Assembly: GCA_019009955.1 (NCBI GenBank)
Contig: CM032233.1
Coordinates: 126,569,001 to 126,633,000 of the forward strand
Length of the DNA stretch: 64,000 nt
Origin: Riptortus pedestris
Taxonomy: Eukaryota > Arthropoda > Insecta > Hemiptera > Alydidae
Direction: 5' to 3'
The notes beneath the pieces were generated by a model. The model saw only the letters and a list, made by a program, of their open reading frames with translations. It was not told the DNA's origin and made no database searches. Both the position numbers and the translations under genes were made by a program. Shown piece after piece: positions 46,969-60,927 of the stretch (its first letter is position 1; every line of letters starts with the position of its first letter).

Positions 46969-47187
46969 ACTAAATACTTTCTATCAGAAACTTCAAAAAA
47001 AACTTTATTGGTAACACCAGTACAAATTTAGAATAGTTACATAAATACAAGCAATTCGACTACTGAGACAGGAATGAGGAATGGGAAAGAGGAGGAGAGG
47101 TATTTATACTAAATTATTGAAGAATGCTGAGTCGGCTGCTGAGGTGTCGTCTGGAGGTGTGGGAACGGTGGCTTTGGAGCTATAACT
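46968..47187 (-). repeat. 5' LTR (element orientation)
   Basis: 220 bp, differing from the other LTR at about four small sites. The plus strand reads AACTAAATACTTTCTATC at its inner edge and GGAGCTATAACT at its outer edge. Confidence 0.9.
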
Positions 47188-48652
47188 GTCCTAAAAAACA
47201 CCATCATAAGGAAGCTCTCTCTACGTGTTATGTTTGAAGCTCTCAAGTGATGATGGAAAACACATCAATGATCTCATATATAGTGGTGACGAGAAGGAGA
47301 AGAAGTGGAGTTTTATTATTTCTTCTTCTCTTCTTCTTTTTCGTCATCATTTATAATCGTGAACTTCAGGAAGTCTATGGAATGACGGAGAAGAGTAATC
47401 ATTACCTGAATTATTTTTAATTGCACCTGATGGTTTCACACTATATGATCTTTAATATATCTACACATCCTTTTTAAATTTTCCTCGAAAATGTTGGATG
47501 GTGAGTCATAATGTTTAAATTTTATTTTGTATTATTTTCTTTTATATTTTCTCAACTTTCTTGGGCATCCCTTTGTCCATTTTTATAAGCGCGAGGTACT
47601 TTGAAGAATTATCCTAAGTTAATTATTTTTTTTCTATAAAAAACATTGCAAATTGTGGAATTTCCTACTGGGGTGGAGTGATTTGTTTTTTTTTTTTTAG
47701 ATATTGAAGTTATTTTTTGTGGATATGCTAGTGACTAAAGCTTGTTCCCCTTATTATACATTTAGATATTAGAATTAAAAATAGATATGAGTAAGGTGGA
47801 ATATTTAAAAAAGACAATAAGCTTGAAAAATTGTTATTTACTTCTTTATAGTAAATTATTATTTGTTAATAGTTTTAGATAATAAAATTCCTTTAACTCT
47901 TTTAAGTGCTACAGCTCTGTCTGCTTGCCTTGAACCCCAGCGGCATGTGTATGGTTTGTTATATTTGTGTGTTGTAATAGTATATGTTGTAAGTTGTAGA
48001 TTATGTTACTATAGGTTATGTATAACGTTTATAGAATGGAAAAGCATCAATGATGTCATATATAGTGGTGACGAGAAGGCGAATAGGTGGAAGTGTTTAT
48101 ATTTCTTCATCTCCTCTTGTTCTTCTTTTGGTTTATATCGCAGAACTTCAGAAGTATATGGAATGCGGAGAAGAAGTATTCATTACCTGAGTTATTTTTG
48201 TTGCCCTGATGTTTCAACTTTATGATCTTTAATATATCTACTTTGCTTTTAAATTCACTTCGAAATTCTTGCATGGTGAGTCATAAAGAAAAATTTTATT
48301 TTGTATTTTTTTCTTTTATATTTTGTCAACTTCCTTGGGGCATTCCTTTGTCCATTTTTATGAGGCTCGAGTTTGTAAGAATTATCAAAATTAAATGATT
48401 TTCTATAAACCATTGCAAAATGTGGAATAACCTACTTGGGTGTAGTGGTTGTGATTTTTAGATTTTGAGGGGTTGGGATGTTTATTTACGAGTGCTACAG
48501 CTCTGTCTGCTTGCCTTGAATCCCAGCGGCATGTGAATTGTAATGTAATTAGTGTGAAGTCAAAAAATATATTGTAAGTAGTAGAATATGCATATAGTCA
48601 TATAACGTATATATAGATATTAGTGAAGGCCGCCTCTATCTATTTATATTTT
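47188..48652. repeat. Macrosatellite monomer 3, right part, long form
   Basis: It resumes at GTCCTAAAAAACACC and runs through a stem-loop (47,288-47,345), the long-form segment (near 47,745-47,915) and a second pass. Small indels relative to monomer 2 begin to accumulate here. Confidence 0.85.
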
Positions 48653-50345
48653 AGATATATATATATATATACTATATATATATATATATATATATATAAG
48701 TATGTATCAACCAGCCGGGTGTGTGCCTTTCACGAACAGCCATCATGACAATCTACTCTACCATTCATTTTCATTTTTATCATTGTATTCTTTGTCTTAT
48801 GAAGAACATCAAGGAAGAGGTCGTCTTTCCTGAAGTGATATTTTGATATATGATATGTAACATCCGCTCCTGTCTCGATTTCCGTTTCGACCTAAAAAAC
48901 TCAATCATAAGGAAGCTCTCTCTACTTGTTTTGCTAGAAGCTCTCAAGTGATGATGGAAAACACATCAATGATTTCATATATAGTGGTGTCGAAAAGGGG
49001 AAGATGTGGAGTTTTTTTTATTTCTTTGACTCTTCCCCTTTTCGACATCATTTATATCATGAACTTCAGAAGTCTATGGAATGACGGAGAAGAGTAATCA
49101 TTACCTGAGTTATTTTTATTGCACCTGATGTTTCAACTATATGATCTTTAATATATCTACTTTGCTTTTAAATTCACTTCGAAAATGTTGATGGTGAGTC
49201 ATAAAGAAAAATTTTATTTTGTATTTTTTTCTTTTATATTATGTCAACTTCCTTGGGCATCCCTTTGTCCATTTTTATAAGCGCGAGGTTTCAAGAATTA
49301 TCATTAATTAATTATTTTCTATAAACCATTGCAAAATGTTGAATTTCCTACTAGGGTGTAGTGATTTGTTTTTTTTAGATATAGTAATGTGGAATATTTA
49401 AAAAAGCCAATAAGCTTGAAAAATTGTATTTACTTCTATTGTAAATTATTATTTGTTAATATTTTAGATAATAAAGTTCTTTTGTCATATACTAGTGATA
49501 CAGCTCAGTCTGCTTGCCTTGATCCCCAGCGGGCCATGCGTGTATATGTAATGTAATTAGTGTTATGTCATAATATATGTTGGAAGTAGTAGAATATGTA
49601 TATAGGATATATAAACGATATAGAAATGGAAAAGGCATACAAATGATGTCATATAATAGTGGTGACGAGAAGGCGAACAGGTTGAGTGTTTTTATTTTCA
49701 TTCAATCTCCTCTTGTTCTTCTGAATATGGTTTATATCGCGAACTTCAGAAGTCTGATGGAATGACGGAAGTGGAAGGAGAAGAGGAGAAGTTAAAACAT
49801 TACCTTCAAATATTTTTATTGCACCTGATGTTTCAACTATATGATCTTTAATATATCTACACATTGATTTTAAATTCACTTCGAAAATGTGATTGATTGT
49901 TGAGATCATAAAGAAAAATTTTATTGTTATTTTGTATTTTTTTTTCTCTTTATTATTAATGTCAACTTCCTTGGGCATCCCCCTTTGTCCTTCATTTTTT
50001 ATAAGGCGCGAAGGTTTTTAGAGAATTTATCATTAATTAATTATTTTTCTATAAACCATTGCAAAAATGTTGGAATAAACCCTACTTGGGTGTAGTTGAT
50101 TTGTTTCGGTGTTTGGGTTATTTTGTAGTGTTTGGATTTTTAGATATTGAAGTCTTTTTGTGATCTGCTAGTGGCCTAAAAGCTCTGTCTGCTTGCCTTG
50201 AACCCCAGCGGCATGTGTATTGTAATGTAAATAGTATTATGTCTTTAATTATGTTGTAATTAGTAGAATATGTATGTAGTCATGTAACGTATATATAGGA
50301 TATTAGTGAAGGCCCGGCCCTATATGTATTTATTTTATATACGAG
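48653..50345. repeat. Macrosatellite monomer 4, long form
   Basis: An interrupted TA tract is followed by the landmark at about 48,705. The 28-codon ORF is disrupted by small changes (CTACTCTACCATTCATTTTC). It contains the strongest stem-loop of the array (48,988-49,047). From about 49,540 on, one- and two-base insertions become dense. Confidence 0.8.
48988..49047. other. Perfect 17-bp stem-loop in monomer 4
   Basis: TGTCGAAAAGGGGAAGA at 48,988-49,004 is exactly complementary to TCTTCCCCTTTTCGACA at 49,031-49,047, with a 26-base loop. Other monomers have TGACG/CGTCA in place of TGTCG/CGACA at the base of the same stem. Confidence 0.85.
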
Positions 50346-50379
<34 letters not shown>

Positions 50380-51372
50380 TATATATATATATATATATAT
50401 AAGTATGTATCAACCTGCCGCGTGTGTGCCTTGCCTTTCCCGAAATACCAGCCCAACAATGATCATCTACTATACCACTCGTCATTTTTCATTTTATCAT
50501 TGTATTCTTTGTCTTTATGAAGAACATCAAGGAAAGAAGTCGTTCTTTTCCTTCCTGAATTGATATTTTGAAATATATGAATATTTTTAACAATCCGCTC
50601 CTAGTCTCCGATTTTCCGTTTCGACGCTAAAAAAAACTCCATCATTAAAGGCAAAGCTCTCTCTACGCGTTTTTGCTAGAAGCTCTCAAAGCGTCGATGA
50701 TGCGAATAAAACCAAACATCAATGATCTCCATTTTATATAGTGGTGTCGAAAAGGGGAAGAATGTGGAGTTTTTTTTTATTTCGTTTGACTCCTTCCCCT
50801 TTTCGAACATCAATTTATATCATGAAACTTCAAGAACGTCCTATTGGAATGACGGAGGAGAAATGAGTATATCATATACCTGAAGAGTTATTTTTATTGC
50901 ACCTGATGTTTCAACTATAAGATCTTTAATATATCTACTTTGCTTTATATTCACTTCGAATAAATGTTGGATGGTGAGGTCATAGAGAAGAAAAAATTTT
51001 ATTTTGTATTTTTATTCTTTTATATTATGTCAAAGCTTCCTTTGGGGGATCCCTTTGTCCCAATCTTTTATGAGCTCGAGGTTTTGTTAAGAATTTATCA
51101 ATAATTAAATATTTTCTATAAACCATTGCAAAATGTTTGACGATTTCCGTACTTGGGATGTAGGTTGATTTGATTTTTTAGATTATTGGAGTCTTTTTGT
51201 CATATACTAGTGCTACAGCTCTGGTGCTGCTTGCCTTGAACCCCAGCGGCTCATGTGTATTGTACATGTAATTAGTGTTAAGGTCAAAATATATCGTTGT
51301 ATGTAGTAGAATATGCATATAGTCATATAACGTATATAAAGGATATTAGTGAAGAGCCGCCTATATATATTT

Positions 51373-51427
<55 letters not shown>

Positions 51428-54400
51428 GTGGGTGTATATATGTATATATATATATTCTTGTTGTAAAACCCTACTATCAACCAGCCGCGTGTCTGACCTT
51501 TCCCGAACAGAAGCCCAAACTATGACATCTACTATAGCCATCCTTCTTCATTTTGATCATTGTAATTCTTTGTCTTATGAAGAAACATTAAGGAAGAAGG
51601 ACGTCTGTTCCTGAAGTGATATTTTGATTATATGATATATAATCATCCGCTCCTGTCTCGATTTCCGTTTCGTCCTAAAAAACATACCATCATAAAGGAA
51701 GCTTCTCTCTACGTTGTTATGTTTTTGAAGCTCTCAAGTGAAGATAGGAAAAACCTATTAGCATCAATGTATGCTCAACTTTTTTGATGCGAGTTGGAGA
51801 GTCTGTACGAGTATACAAGGGGACAAGACGAAGGAGTGGAGTTTTTTTTATTTCTTCATTTTGAACTCTTATCCCTTGCCTTTACGAACAATCATATACT
51901 ATTATAACGTGAACTTCAGAAGATCTATGGAATGACGCGGAAGCAAGAGTAATTATTACCTCAAATAATTTTTTATTGCGATGCTGATGAGTCTTCAACT
52001 ATATGATCTTTACAATATAAATCCTAACACATTGCTTCTTTACAATTTACTTCGAAAAACATTGTTGTTAGATTTGGTTGCGATGTCATAAATTGGTAGA
52101 TATTTTGATTTTGAGTATTTTTTTTCTTTTATATTATCTACAGCCTTTCTTGGGCATCCCTTTGATCCATTTATTATAAGCGCGGAGGTTTGAAGAATTA
52201 TCATTTCAATTAATTATTTTTTTTTTATAAACAATTGCAAAATTGTTTGAATAACCTACGTGCGGTGTTAGTGATTTGTTTTTTTAGATATACGAAGTAT
52301 TTTTTGTGATATGCTAGTGCTACAAGCTTGTTTTCCTGCCTCATTATACTATTTAGCGGCCATATTAGAATAAAAATGTATATGGAGTATTATGTCCTTA
52401 ACGGAATATGTTGTCAAAAAAGCCAATAAGCTTGAATTCTGTAATATAGTCAAAACAGCGTAAATATATAGGCATATTTCCCCACCGTGAAGGGCCCCAG
52501 TCTATATGTATTTATTGTAATTTACTTCTATTTTATAAATTATTATTTGTTTTAATATTATTAGATAATATAAATATCTATTAACTCTTTATAAGTGTCT
52601 CCCAGCTCCTGTATAAGCTTGCTATGAACCCAGCCGATCGGCATGTGTATTGTGTGCCTTTCCCGAACAGCCAACCTGACATCTACTATACACATTCCGT
52701 CTTCATTTTATCATTAGTATTCTTTCGTACCTAATATGTTGTATAACATCAAGGGAAGAAAGGCGTCTGTCCTGAAGTAGAATATGTATATCAGGTATAT
52801 ATAAAACAATCCGTTTTTTTTCCTGTCCGTTTCGTCCTAAAAATATACTCCATCTAAGGAAGCTCTCTCTACGTGTTTTGCTAGAAAGCTCTCAAGCGAT
52901 ATAGCACTCACTTGGATGCGGCATCAATGATGTCCATAGTATAGTAGGGTTGGACGAGAAGATGAAGAGGAGGAGGTGTTTTTATTTCTTCATTTTTCCA
53001 CCTCATCTTGTTTCTTCCTATATGTTACTATATCGCTAACTTCAGAAGGTCTATGGAATGACGCGAGGAAAGCGAGGTAATCATTACCACTAAATATAAT
53101 TGGGATGAGTGGGGGGGGCGGTTTATTCGCAGCTGATGGTTTCAACTATATGATCATTTAATATTATCTAAATTGCTTTGAAATTCACTTCGCGAAAATG
53201 TTGATGATTGAACAGTCTCATAAAAACGAAAAATTTTAATTTTTTATTGTATTTTTTTCTTTTATATTATGTCAACTTCCTTGGGCATCCCGTTGTCACA
53301 TTTTTTATAAGCTCGAGGGTATTTAAGAATTATCTCCATTAATTAATTATTTTCTATAAACCATTGCGCAAAATGTTGAATAACCTTACCTTGGGTGTAA
53401 GTGATGATTTGAGTTTTTTAGGATATTGAAAGTCTTTTTTGTGGAATTGAAAATGCCTTAGAGTGTTGACCAAGTGACACAGCTACTGTCTGACTCTGCC
53501 CTTTGAACCCCAGCGCGGCATGAGACATTAGCCGGCATGTGGTATTGTAATGTAATTAGTGTTTAAGTGGTCAAAAATATAGTATTGTTAGTAGTAGAAT
53601 TATGTATATAAGTCATATTAACGTATATATAGGATATTAGTGAAGGCCCCGCCTTTATGTATTTTTATTTTATATATATCAATAGTATATTTAGTTATAT
53701 ATATATAATATAAATTATATATTGTATATATATGTCGCATTAATATGTATAATGTATGTATATCAACCAGGCCGCGTGTGTTTTATGTGCCTTTTCCGAG
53801 ACAAGCCAACATTGACATCTACTAATACCAGTTCGTCTTCCATTTTATCATTGTAATTCTTTGTCCTTATGAATGAAGAACATCAAGGATAAAGAGGCGT
53901 TCTTTTCCTGAATTGATTATTTTGATATATGATTATATAACATCCGCTCACCTGTCTCGTTTCTCCGTTTCGTCCTAAAAAAAACTCCAATCATAAGGAA
54001 GCTTCTCCTCTACGCGACTTTTGCTTGAAATCTCAAGCGTTGATGATGGAAAACTCATCAATGATCTCATTATATAGTTTGGTGACACGAGGAAGATGAA
54101 GATGTGGAGTTTATTTTATTTCTTCATTTCTTCATCCTTCTTACGTCATCATTTATATCGTGTTGAACTTAGAAGTCCTTGGAAATGACGGAGGAGAGTA
54201 ATCATTACCCCTCAAATATTTTTTTTGTTGCTGTACCTGTAACCAAACTCCATAAAGATTCTTGTTTAAAATATTCGACATTGTTGGAAATTCACCTCGA
54301 AAATGTTTTGATGTTTGTCGTGATGTTGAGTCGATAAAGAAACATAATTTTTATTTTGGTATTTTTTTCTTTTATATTATGTAGCAAATTCCTTGGGAAA

Positions 54401-57400
54401 CCCTTTGTCCATTTTTATTATGCGCGTGGTTTTTTAAGAAATTATCATATTTAATTAATTATTGTTTTTATAAACAATTGCAAAATGTTGAATAACCTAC
54501 AGGTGTCCGTGATTGGTTTTTTTTTAGATTTTGAGAGTCTAAAGTCTTTTGTGAAATTGCTAGTGCTACAGCTCTGTCTGCTGACCTTGAAACCCCAGCG
54601 GCACATGTTGTAATTTGAACATGTAATTAGTGTTAAGTCAAAAATTATATATTGTATGTAGTAAGAATATGTTATATAGTCATTCTAACCGTATATAGGA
54701 TATAGTGAAGGCCACCTATATGTATTTTATTTTAATTTATTATATATATATATAATTATAATATATATATAATATATATTGTGTGCGTGGTGTATCTATA
54801 TATATGTGTATTTATATATATATCTTATATATATATATATATTATATGGTGCTGTGTGTATATATCAACCAGGCCGCGTGTGTGCCTTTCCCGAACAGCC
54901 CAAACATAAACAATCTACAATACCAATTTCGTCTTCTTATTATCATTGTATTCCTTTGTCTTATGAATAAACATCAAGGGGGATGAAGGGTCTGTCCTGA
55001 AGGTGATATTTTGATATATGAATATATAACCATCCGTTCCTGTCTCATTTTCCAATTTTCGTCCAAAAAAACTCCATTATAGGTAGGCTCTCTCTACTTG
55101 TTTTGCTAGATAGAAGCTCTCAAGCCATGATGGGATTACGCAATCTATGATCTAATATATTGTGGTGACCAAGAAGGGGAAGATGTGGAGTTTTTTTATA
55201 TCTTCATTGACTTTTTCTCTTATTGTCATCCATTTATATCGTGTACTTCAGAAGTCTATGGAATGACGGAGGAGAGTAAACATTACCTCAAATATTTTTA
55301 TTGTGCTTGAATTTTTCAAAACTATAAGATCTTTAACATATTACACAAAACTTGCTTTAAAATTCACTTCGAAAAATGTTGATGTAGACCTTAGAAAGAA
55401 AAAATTTTTTTGTATTTTTTTTCTCTTTTTATTATGTAAGCTTCCTTGGGCATCCCTTTGTCTTTTATTATTAAGCGCGAGGGTTTTAAGAAAATTTATC
55501 ATTAATTAATTATTTTTTTAAACATTTGCAAAATGTTGAATAAACCTACTGGGGTGTAGTTGATTTGTTTTTTAGGATATTGAAGTCTATTTTGTGATTA
55601 TGCTAGTGCTACAGCTTTTTCCCTTATTATACATTTAGATATTGAATAAAAAAAGATATTTAATGGGGAAATATTTTAAAAAACCAAAAAGCTTGAAAAA
55701 TTGTATTTACTTCAATAGTAAATTATTATTTGTTTTTATTTTAGATAAAAAAAATTTTCTTTAACTCTTTTAAGTGCTACACGTCTGCGCTTGACTAGAA
55801 CACCCCTTGCGGCCATGTGTAATTGTAATGCTAAATAGTATCTATGTCTTAATATATGTTGTAAGTAGTAGAATATGTATTAAGGATAGTCAAAATAAAA
55901 AAAATTTGAAAAAGCTCAATGTGTCATAAAAGTGGTGACGAGAGGCGGAAAAGGTGGAGTGTTTTTTATTTCTTAAACCCTCTTGTTTTTCTTAGGTTTA
56001 TTCGGAACCCTTCAGAAGTCTATGGAATGACGGAGAGAGTAATCAATGACCTCAATTCTTTTTATGTTGCAGATGTAACAACTATAAGATCATTAAAAAT
56101 ATCTACATTGCGTTTAAAATTCACTTCTGAAAATGTTGAAGTTGAGCACCTAAATGAAAAATTTTTATTTTGTATTTTTTCTTTATATTAATTTTCAAGC
56201 TTCCTTGGGAATCCCATTGTCCATTATTATAAGCGCGAGTTTTTAAGAATTATCATTAATTAATTATTTTTTATAAACAATTGCAAAATGTTGAATAACC
56301 TACTGGGGTGGTAAGTGATATGATTATTAGATATTGAAGTCTTTTGGTGATATGCTAGTGCTACAGCTCTGTCTGCTTTGCCTTGAACCCCAGAGGCATG
56401 GTGTAATGTAATGTAAATAGTATTATGTCTTAAAATATATTGTATGTAGTAGAATATGCATATAGTCAAATAACGTATATATAAGGATATTAGTGAAGGC
56501 CGTCTATATGATTATTTAATTTATATATATTTATATATATATAGTTTATGTATATATAAGTATGTATATGTGTAATTATGTATCAAACCAGCCGCGGTTG
56601 TGTGCCTTTCCCGAACATGCCAACATGACATCTACTATACCATTCGTCTTCCATTTTTACATTGTATTCTTTTGTCTTATGAAGAAACATCAAGGAAGGA
56701 AGGCGTCCTGTCCTGAAGTGATATTTTGATATAAGATATAGAACATCCGTTCCAGTCTCGATTTCCGTCCTAAAAAACTCCATCATAAGGAAGCTCACTC
56801 TACGTGTTTTGGCTAGAAGCTCTCAATCGATGATGGAATGCGCATCAATGATCTCATAAATAGTGGTGACGAAAGATGAAGATGTGGATTTTTTTTTATC
56901 TCTTCATTTCTTCTTCATCCTTACAACAATTTATATCGTGAACTTCAGAAGTGCTATGGAATGACGGAGGAGAGTAATTCATTACCTCAAATATTTGTTC
57001 ATTATTGCATTGATGTTTAACAACTATAAGATCATTTAAATATCACACATACTGCTTTGAAATTCACTTCGAAAATGTTGATGGTGAGTCATAAATAAAA
57101 TTTTTATTTTGTATTTATTGTCTTGCCTTATATTATGTGCTTTTTTGGGCAACCCTGATGTCCATTTATTTAGAAAAAGCACGAGTTTTAACGAATTATC
57201 AATAATTAATTGTTTTTTATAAGAAAATTGCAAAATGTTGAATAACCTACTGGTCGCCCGTAGTGATTTGTTCTTTGTAGATTTTTGAAAAATTTTTGTG
57301 ATTTTGCTAGTGCTACAAGCTCCTGTCTGCTTGCCCTTGAACCCCAGCGGCAATGTGTATTGAAAAAGTAATTAGTGTTAATTCAAAATATATATAGTAA

Positions 57401-57574
57401 ATAGTAGAATATGTATGTAGTCATGTAACGAATATATAGGAAATTATAAGGCCGCTATATGTATTTATTATATAATATATATATATAATGATAAATAACA
57501 TCGTTCCAGTCCGTTTCGTCCTAAAAATATATATATGTATATAAAATCTCCAATCTTAAGGAGAGCTCTTTTAT
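50346..57574. repeat. Macrosatellite monomers 5-9, indel-rich
   Basis: Landmarks are at about 50,408, 51,478, 53,758, 54,862 and 56,580. The words conserved in clean monomers are all present but peppered with inserted bases (for example TATCATTACC appears as TATATCATATACC, and the CCAGCGGCATG box is often split). The unit from 51,478 is internally scrambled: near 52,640 the CGGCATGTGTATTG box joins straight to TGTGCCTTTCCCGAACAGCC with no TA tract. Short and long forms both occur. The 28-codon ORF is broken in all of these. Confidence 0.75.
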
Positions 57575-58423
57575 GTATAACCAGCCGCGTGTTTTCTTGC
57601 CTTTCCCGAAGCTCAGCCAACGAATCTACTATACCATTCGTCTTCATGCGCACTAATGTTATTCTTTGTCTATGAAGAACATCATGAAAAAGGCGTCGTC
57701 CCTGAAGTGATATTTTGATATCTGATATATAACATCCGTATTTCCAGTCCATTTCGTCCTAAAAACACCATCATAAGGAAGCTCTCTCTACGTGTTTGCA
57801 GAAGCTCTCAGCGATGATGGAAGCGCATCAAAGATGGTTCTCAGTATATAGTGGTGACCGAGAAATGAAGATGTGGAAGTTTTTTTTATTTCTTCATCTT
57901 CTTCTCTTCTTGTCATCATTTATATCGTGAACTTCAGAAGTCCCTTGGAATGACGGAGGAGAGTAATCATTACCTCAAATATTTTTATTGTTGCTGATGT
58001 AACAACTATAAGATCTTTAAAATATCTACATTGCTTTGAAATTCACTTCGAAAATGTTGATGTTGAGTCATAAAGAAAAATTTTATTTTGTATTTTTTTC
58101 TTTTATATTATGTAAGCTTCCTTGGGAACCCTTTGTCCATTTTTATAAGCACGAGGTTTTAAGAATTATCATTAATTAATTGTTTTTTATATACAATTGC
58201 AAAATGTTGAATAACCTACTGGGGTGTAGTGATTTGTTTTTTAGATTTTGGAGTCTTTTTGTGAAATGCTAGTGCTACAGCTCTGTCTGCTTGCCTTGAA
58301 CCCCAGCGGCATGTGTATTGAAATGTAATTAGTGTTAAGTCAAAATATATATTGTATGTAGTAGAATATGTATATAGTCATATAACGTATATAGGATATT
58401 AGTGAAGGCCACCTATATGTATT

Positions 58424-58464
<41 letters not shown>
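57575..58464. repeat. Macrosatellite monomer 10
   Basis: Short form. It is indel-rich up to about 57,830 and clean afterwards. It ends with a TA tract at about 58,431-58,464. Confidence 0.8.
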
Positions 58465-58473
<9 letters not shown>

Positions 58474-59322
58474 CAACCAGCCGCGTGTGTGCTTTCCCGA
58501 ACAGCCAACATGACATCTACTATACCATTCGTCTTCATTTTATCATTGTATTCTTTGTCTTATGAAGAACATCAAGGAAGAAGGCGTCTGTCCTGAAGTG
58601 ATATTTTGATATATGATATATAACATCCGTTCCTGTCTCATTTTCCATTTTGTCCAAAAAAACTCCATCATGAGGAAGCTCTCTCTACGTGTTTTGCTAG
58701 AAGCTCTCAAGCGATGATGGAATGCGCATCAATGATCTCATATATAGTGGTGACGAGAAGATGAAGATGTGGAGTTTTTTTTATTTCTTCATTTTTCCTC
58801 TTTGTCATCATTTATATCGTGAACTTCAGAAGTCTATGGAATGGACGGAGGAGAGTAATCATTACCTCAAATATTTTTATTGTTGCTGATGTTTCAAACT
58901 ATAAGATCTTTAAATATATCTACATTGCTTTAAAATTCACTTCGAAAATGTTGATGTTGAGTCACCTAAAGAAAAATTTTATTTTGTATTTTTTTCTTTT
59001 ATATTATGTCAACTTCCTTGGGCATCCCTTTGTCCATTTTTATAAGCTCGAGGTTTTAAGAATTATCATTAATTAATTATTTTCTATAAACCATTGCAAA
59101 ATGTTGAATAACCTACTTGGGTGTAGTGGTTTGATTTTTAGATATTGAAGTCTTTTTGTGATATGCTAGTGCTACAGCTCTGTCTGCTTGCCTTGAACCC
59201 CAGCGGCATGTGTATTGTAATGTAATTAGTGTTAAGTCAAAATATATATTGTAAGTAGTAGAATATGCATATAGTCATATAACGTATATATAGGATATTA
59301 GTGAAGGCCACCTATATGTATT

Positions 59323-59365
<43 letters not shown>

Positions 59366-59384
59366 TAGATATATATGTATGTAT
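58465..59384. repeat. Macrosatellite monomer 11, short form
   Basis: The 28-codon ORF is at 58,510-58,596. A shortened right stem arm (TTTTTCCTCTTTGTCATC) is present. It ends with a TA/TAGA tract. Confidence 0.85.
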
Positions 59385-60927
59385 GTATCAACCAGCCGCG
59401 TGTGTGCCTTTCCCGAACAGCCAACATGACATCTACTATACCATTCGTCTTCATTTTATCATTGTATTCTTTGTCTTATGAAGAACATCAAGGAAGAAGG
59501 CGTCTTTCCTGAAGTGATATTTTGATATATGATATATAACATCCGCTCCTGTCTCGATTTCCGTTTCGTCCTAAAAAACACCATCATAAGGAAGCTCTCT
59601 CTACGTGTTATGTTTGAAGCTCTCAAGTGATGATGGAAAACACATCAATGATCTCATATATAGTGGTGACGAAAAGGGGAAGAAGCGGAGTTTTTTTTAT
59701 TTCTTTGACTCTTCCCCTTTACGACATCATTTATATCATGAACTTCAGAAGTCTATGGAATGACGGAGAAGAGTAATTATTACCTCAAATATTTTTATTG
59801 CATCTGATGTTTCAACTATATGATCTTTAATATATCTACACATACTTTTTAAATTTCCCTCGAAAATGTTGATGGTAAGTCATAATGTTAAATTTTATTT
59901 TGTATTTTTTTCTTTTATATTATCTCAGCTTTCTTGGGCATCCCTTTGTCCATTTTTATAAGCGCGAGGATTGAAGAATTATCATTAATTAATTATTTTT
60001 TATAAACAATTGCAAAATGTTGAATAACCTACTGGGGTGTAGTGATTTGTTTTTTAGATATTGAAGTATTTTTGTGATATGCTAGTGCTACAGCTTGTTT
60101 CCCTTATTATACATTTAGATATTAGAATAAAAATAGATATGAGTAATGTGGAATATTTAAAAAAGCCAATAAGCTTGAAAAATTGTATTTACTTCTATAG
60201 TAAATTATTATTTGTTAATATTTTAGATAATAAAATTCGTTTAACTCTTTTAAGTGCTACAGCTCTGTCTGCTTGCCTTGAACCCCAGCGGCATGTGTAT
60301 TGTAATGTAATTAGTGTTATGTCATAATATATGTTGTAAGTAGTAGAATATGTATATAGGATATATAACGATATAGAATGGAAAAGCATCAATGATGTCA
60401 TATATAGTGGTGACGAGAAGGCGAACAGGTGGAGTGTTTTTATTTCTTCATCTCCTCTTGTTCTTCTTATGGTTTATATCGCGAACTTCAGAAGTCTATG
60501 GAATAATGGGGAAGAGTAATCATTACCTAAAATATTTTTATTGCAGCTGATGTTTCAACTATATGATCTTTAATATATCTACATTGCTTTTAAATTCACT
60601 TCGAAAATGTTGATGGTGAGTCATAAAGAACCCGTTGTCCATTTTTATAAGCACGAGGTTTTAAGAATTATCAATAATTAATTGTTTTTTATATACAATT
60701 GCAAAATGTTGAATAACCTACTGGGGTGTAGTGATTTGTTTTTTAGATTTTGGAGTCTTTTTGTGAAATGCTAGTGCTACAGCTCTGTCTGCTTGCCTTG
60801 AACCCCAGCGGCATGTGTATTGAAATGTAATTAGTGTTAAGTCAAAATATATATTGTAAATAGTAGAATATGTATGTAGTCATATAACGTATATATAGGA
60901 TATTAGTGAAGGCCGCCTATATGTATT

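Larger units (their letters stand above)
40475..47187 (-). mobile_element. Errantivirus-like Ty3/Gypsy LTR element with env, defective
   Basis: Two LTR copies (40,475-40,697 and 46,968-47,187) bound about 6.3 kb that reads on the minus strand as gag, protease, RT, RNase H, integrase, env. A primer-binding site lies inside the right LTR and a polypurine tract inside the left LTR, as expected for minus orientation. LTRs start AGTTATAGC and end TAGTT on the minus strand, like insect errantivirus LTRs. A GTC is shared by both flanks (target duplication 3-4 bp, imperfect). RT and integrase resemble the 17.6/gypsy group. Several frameshifts and lost catalytic residues make this copy non-functional. 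The insertion is inside a macrosatellite monomer. Confidence 0.9.

Noticed and set aside
58260..58325. tRNA-like B box on the minus strand of the conserved GCTTGCCTTGAACCCC box
   Set aside because: GGGTTCAAGGC matches the B-box consensus only partly, no A box lies at the right distance, and no cloverleaf can be drawn.
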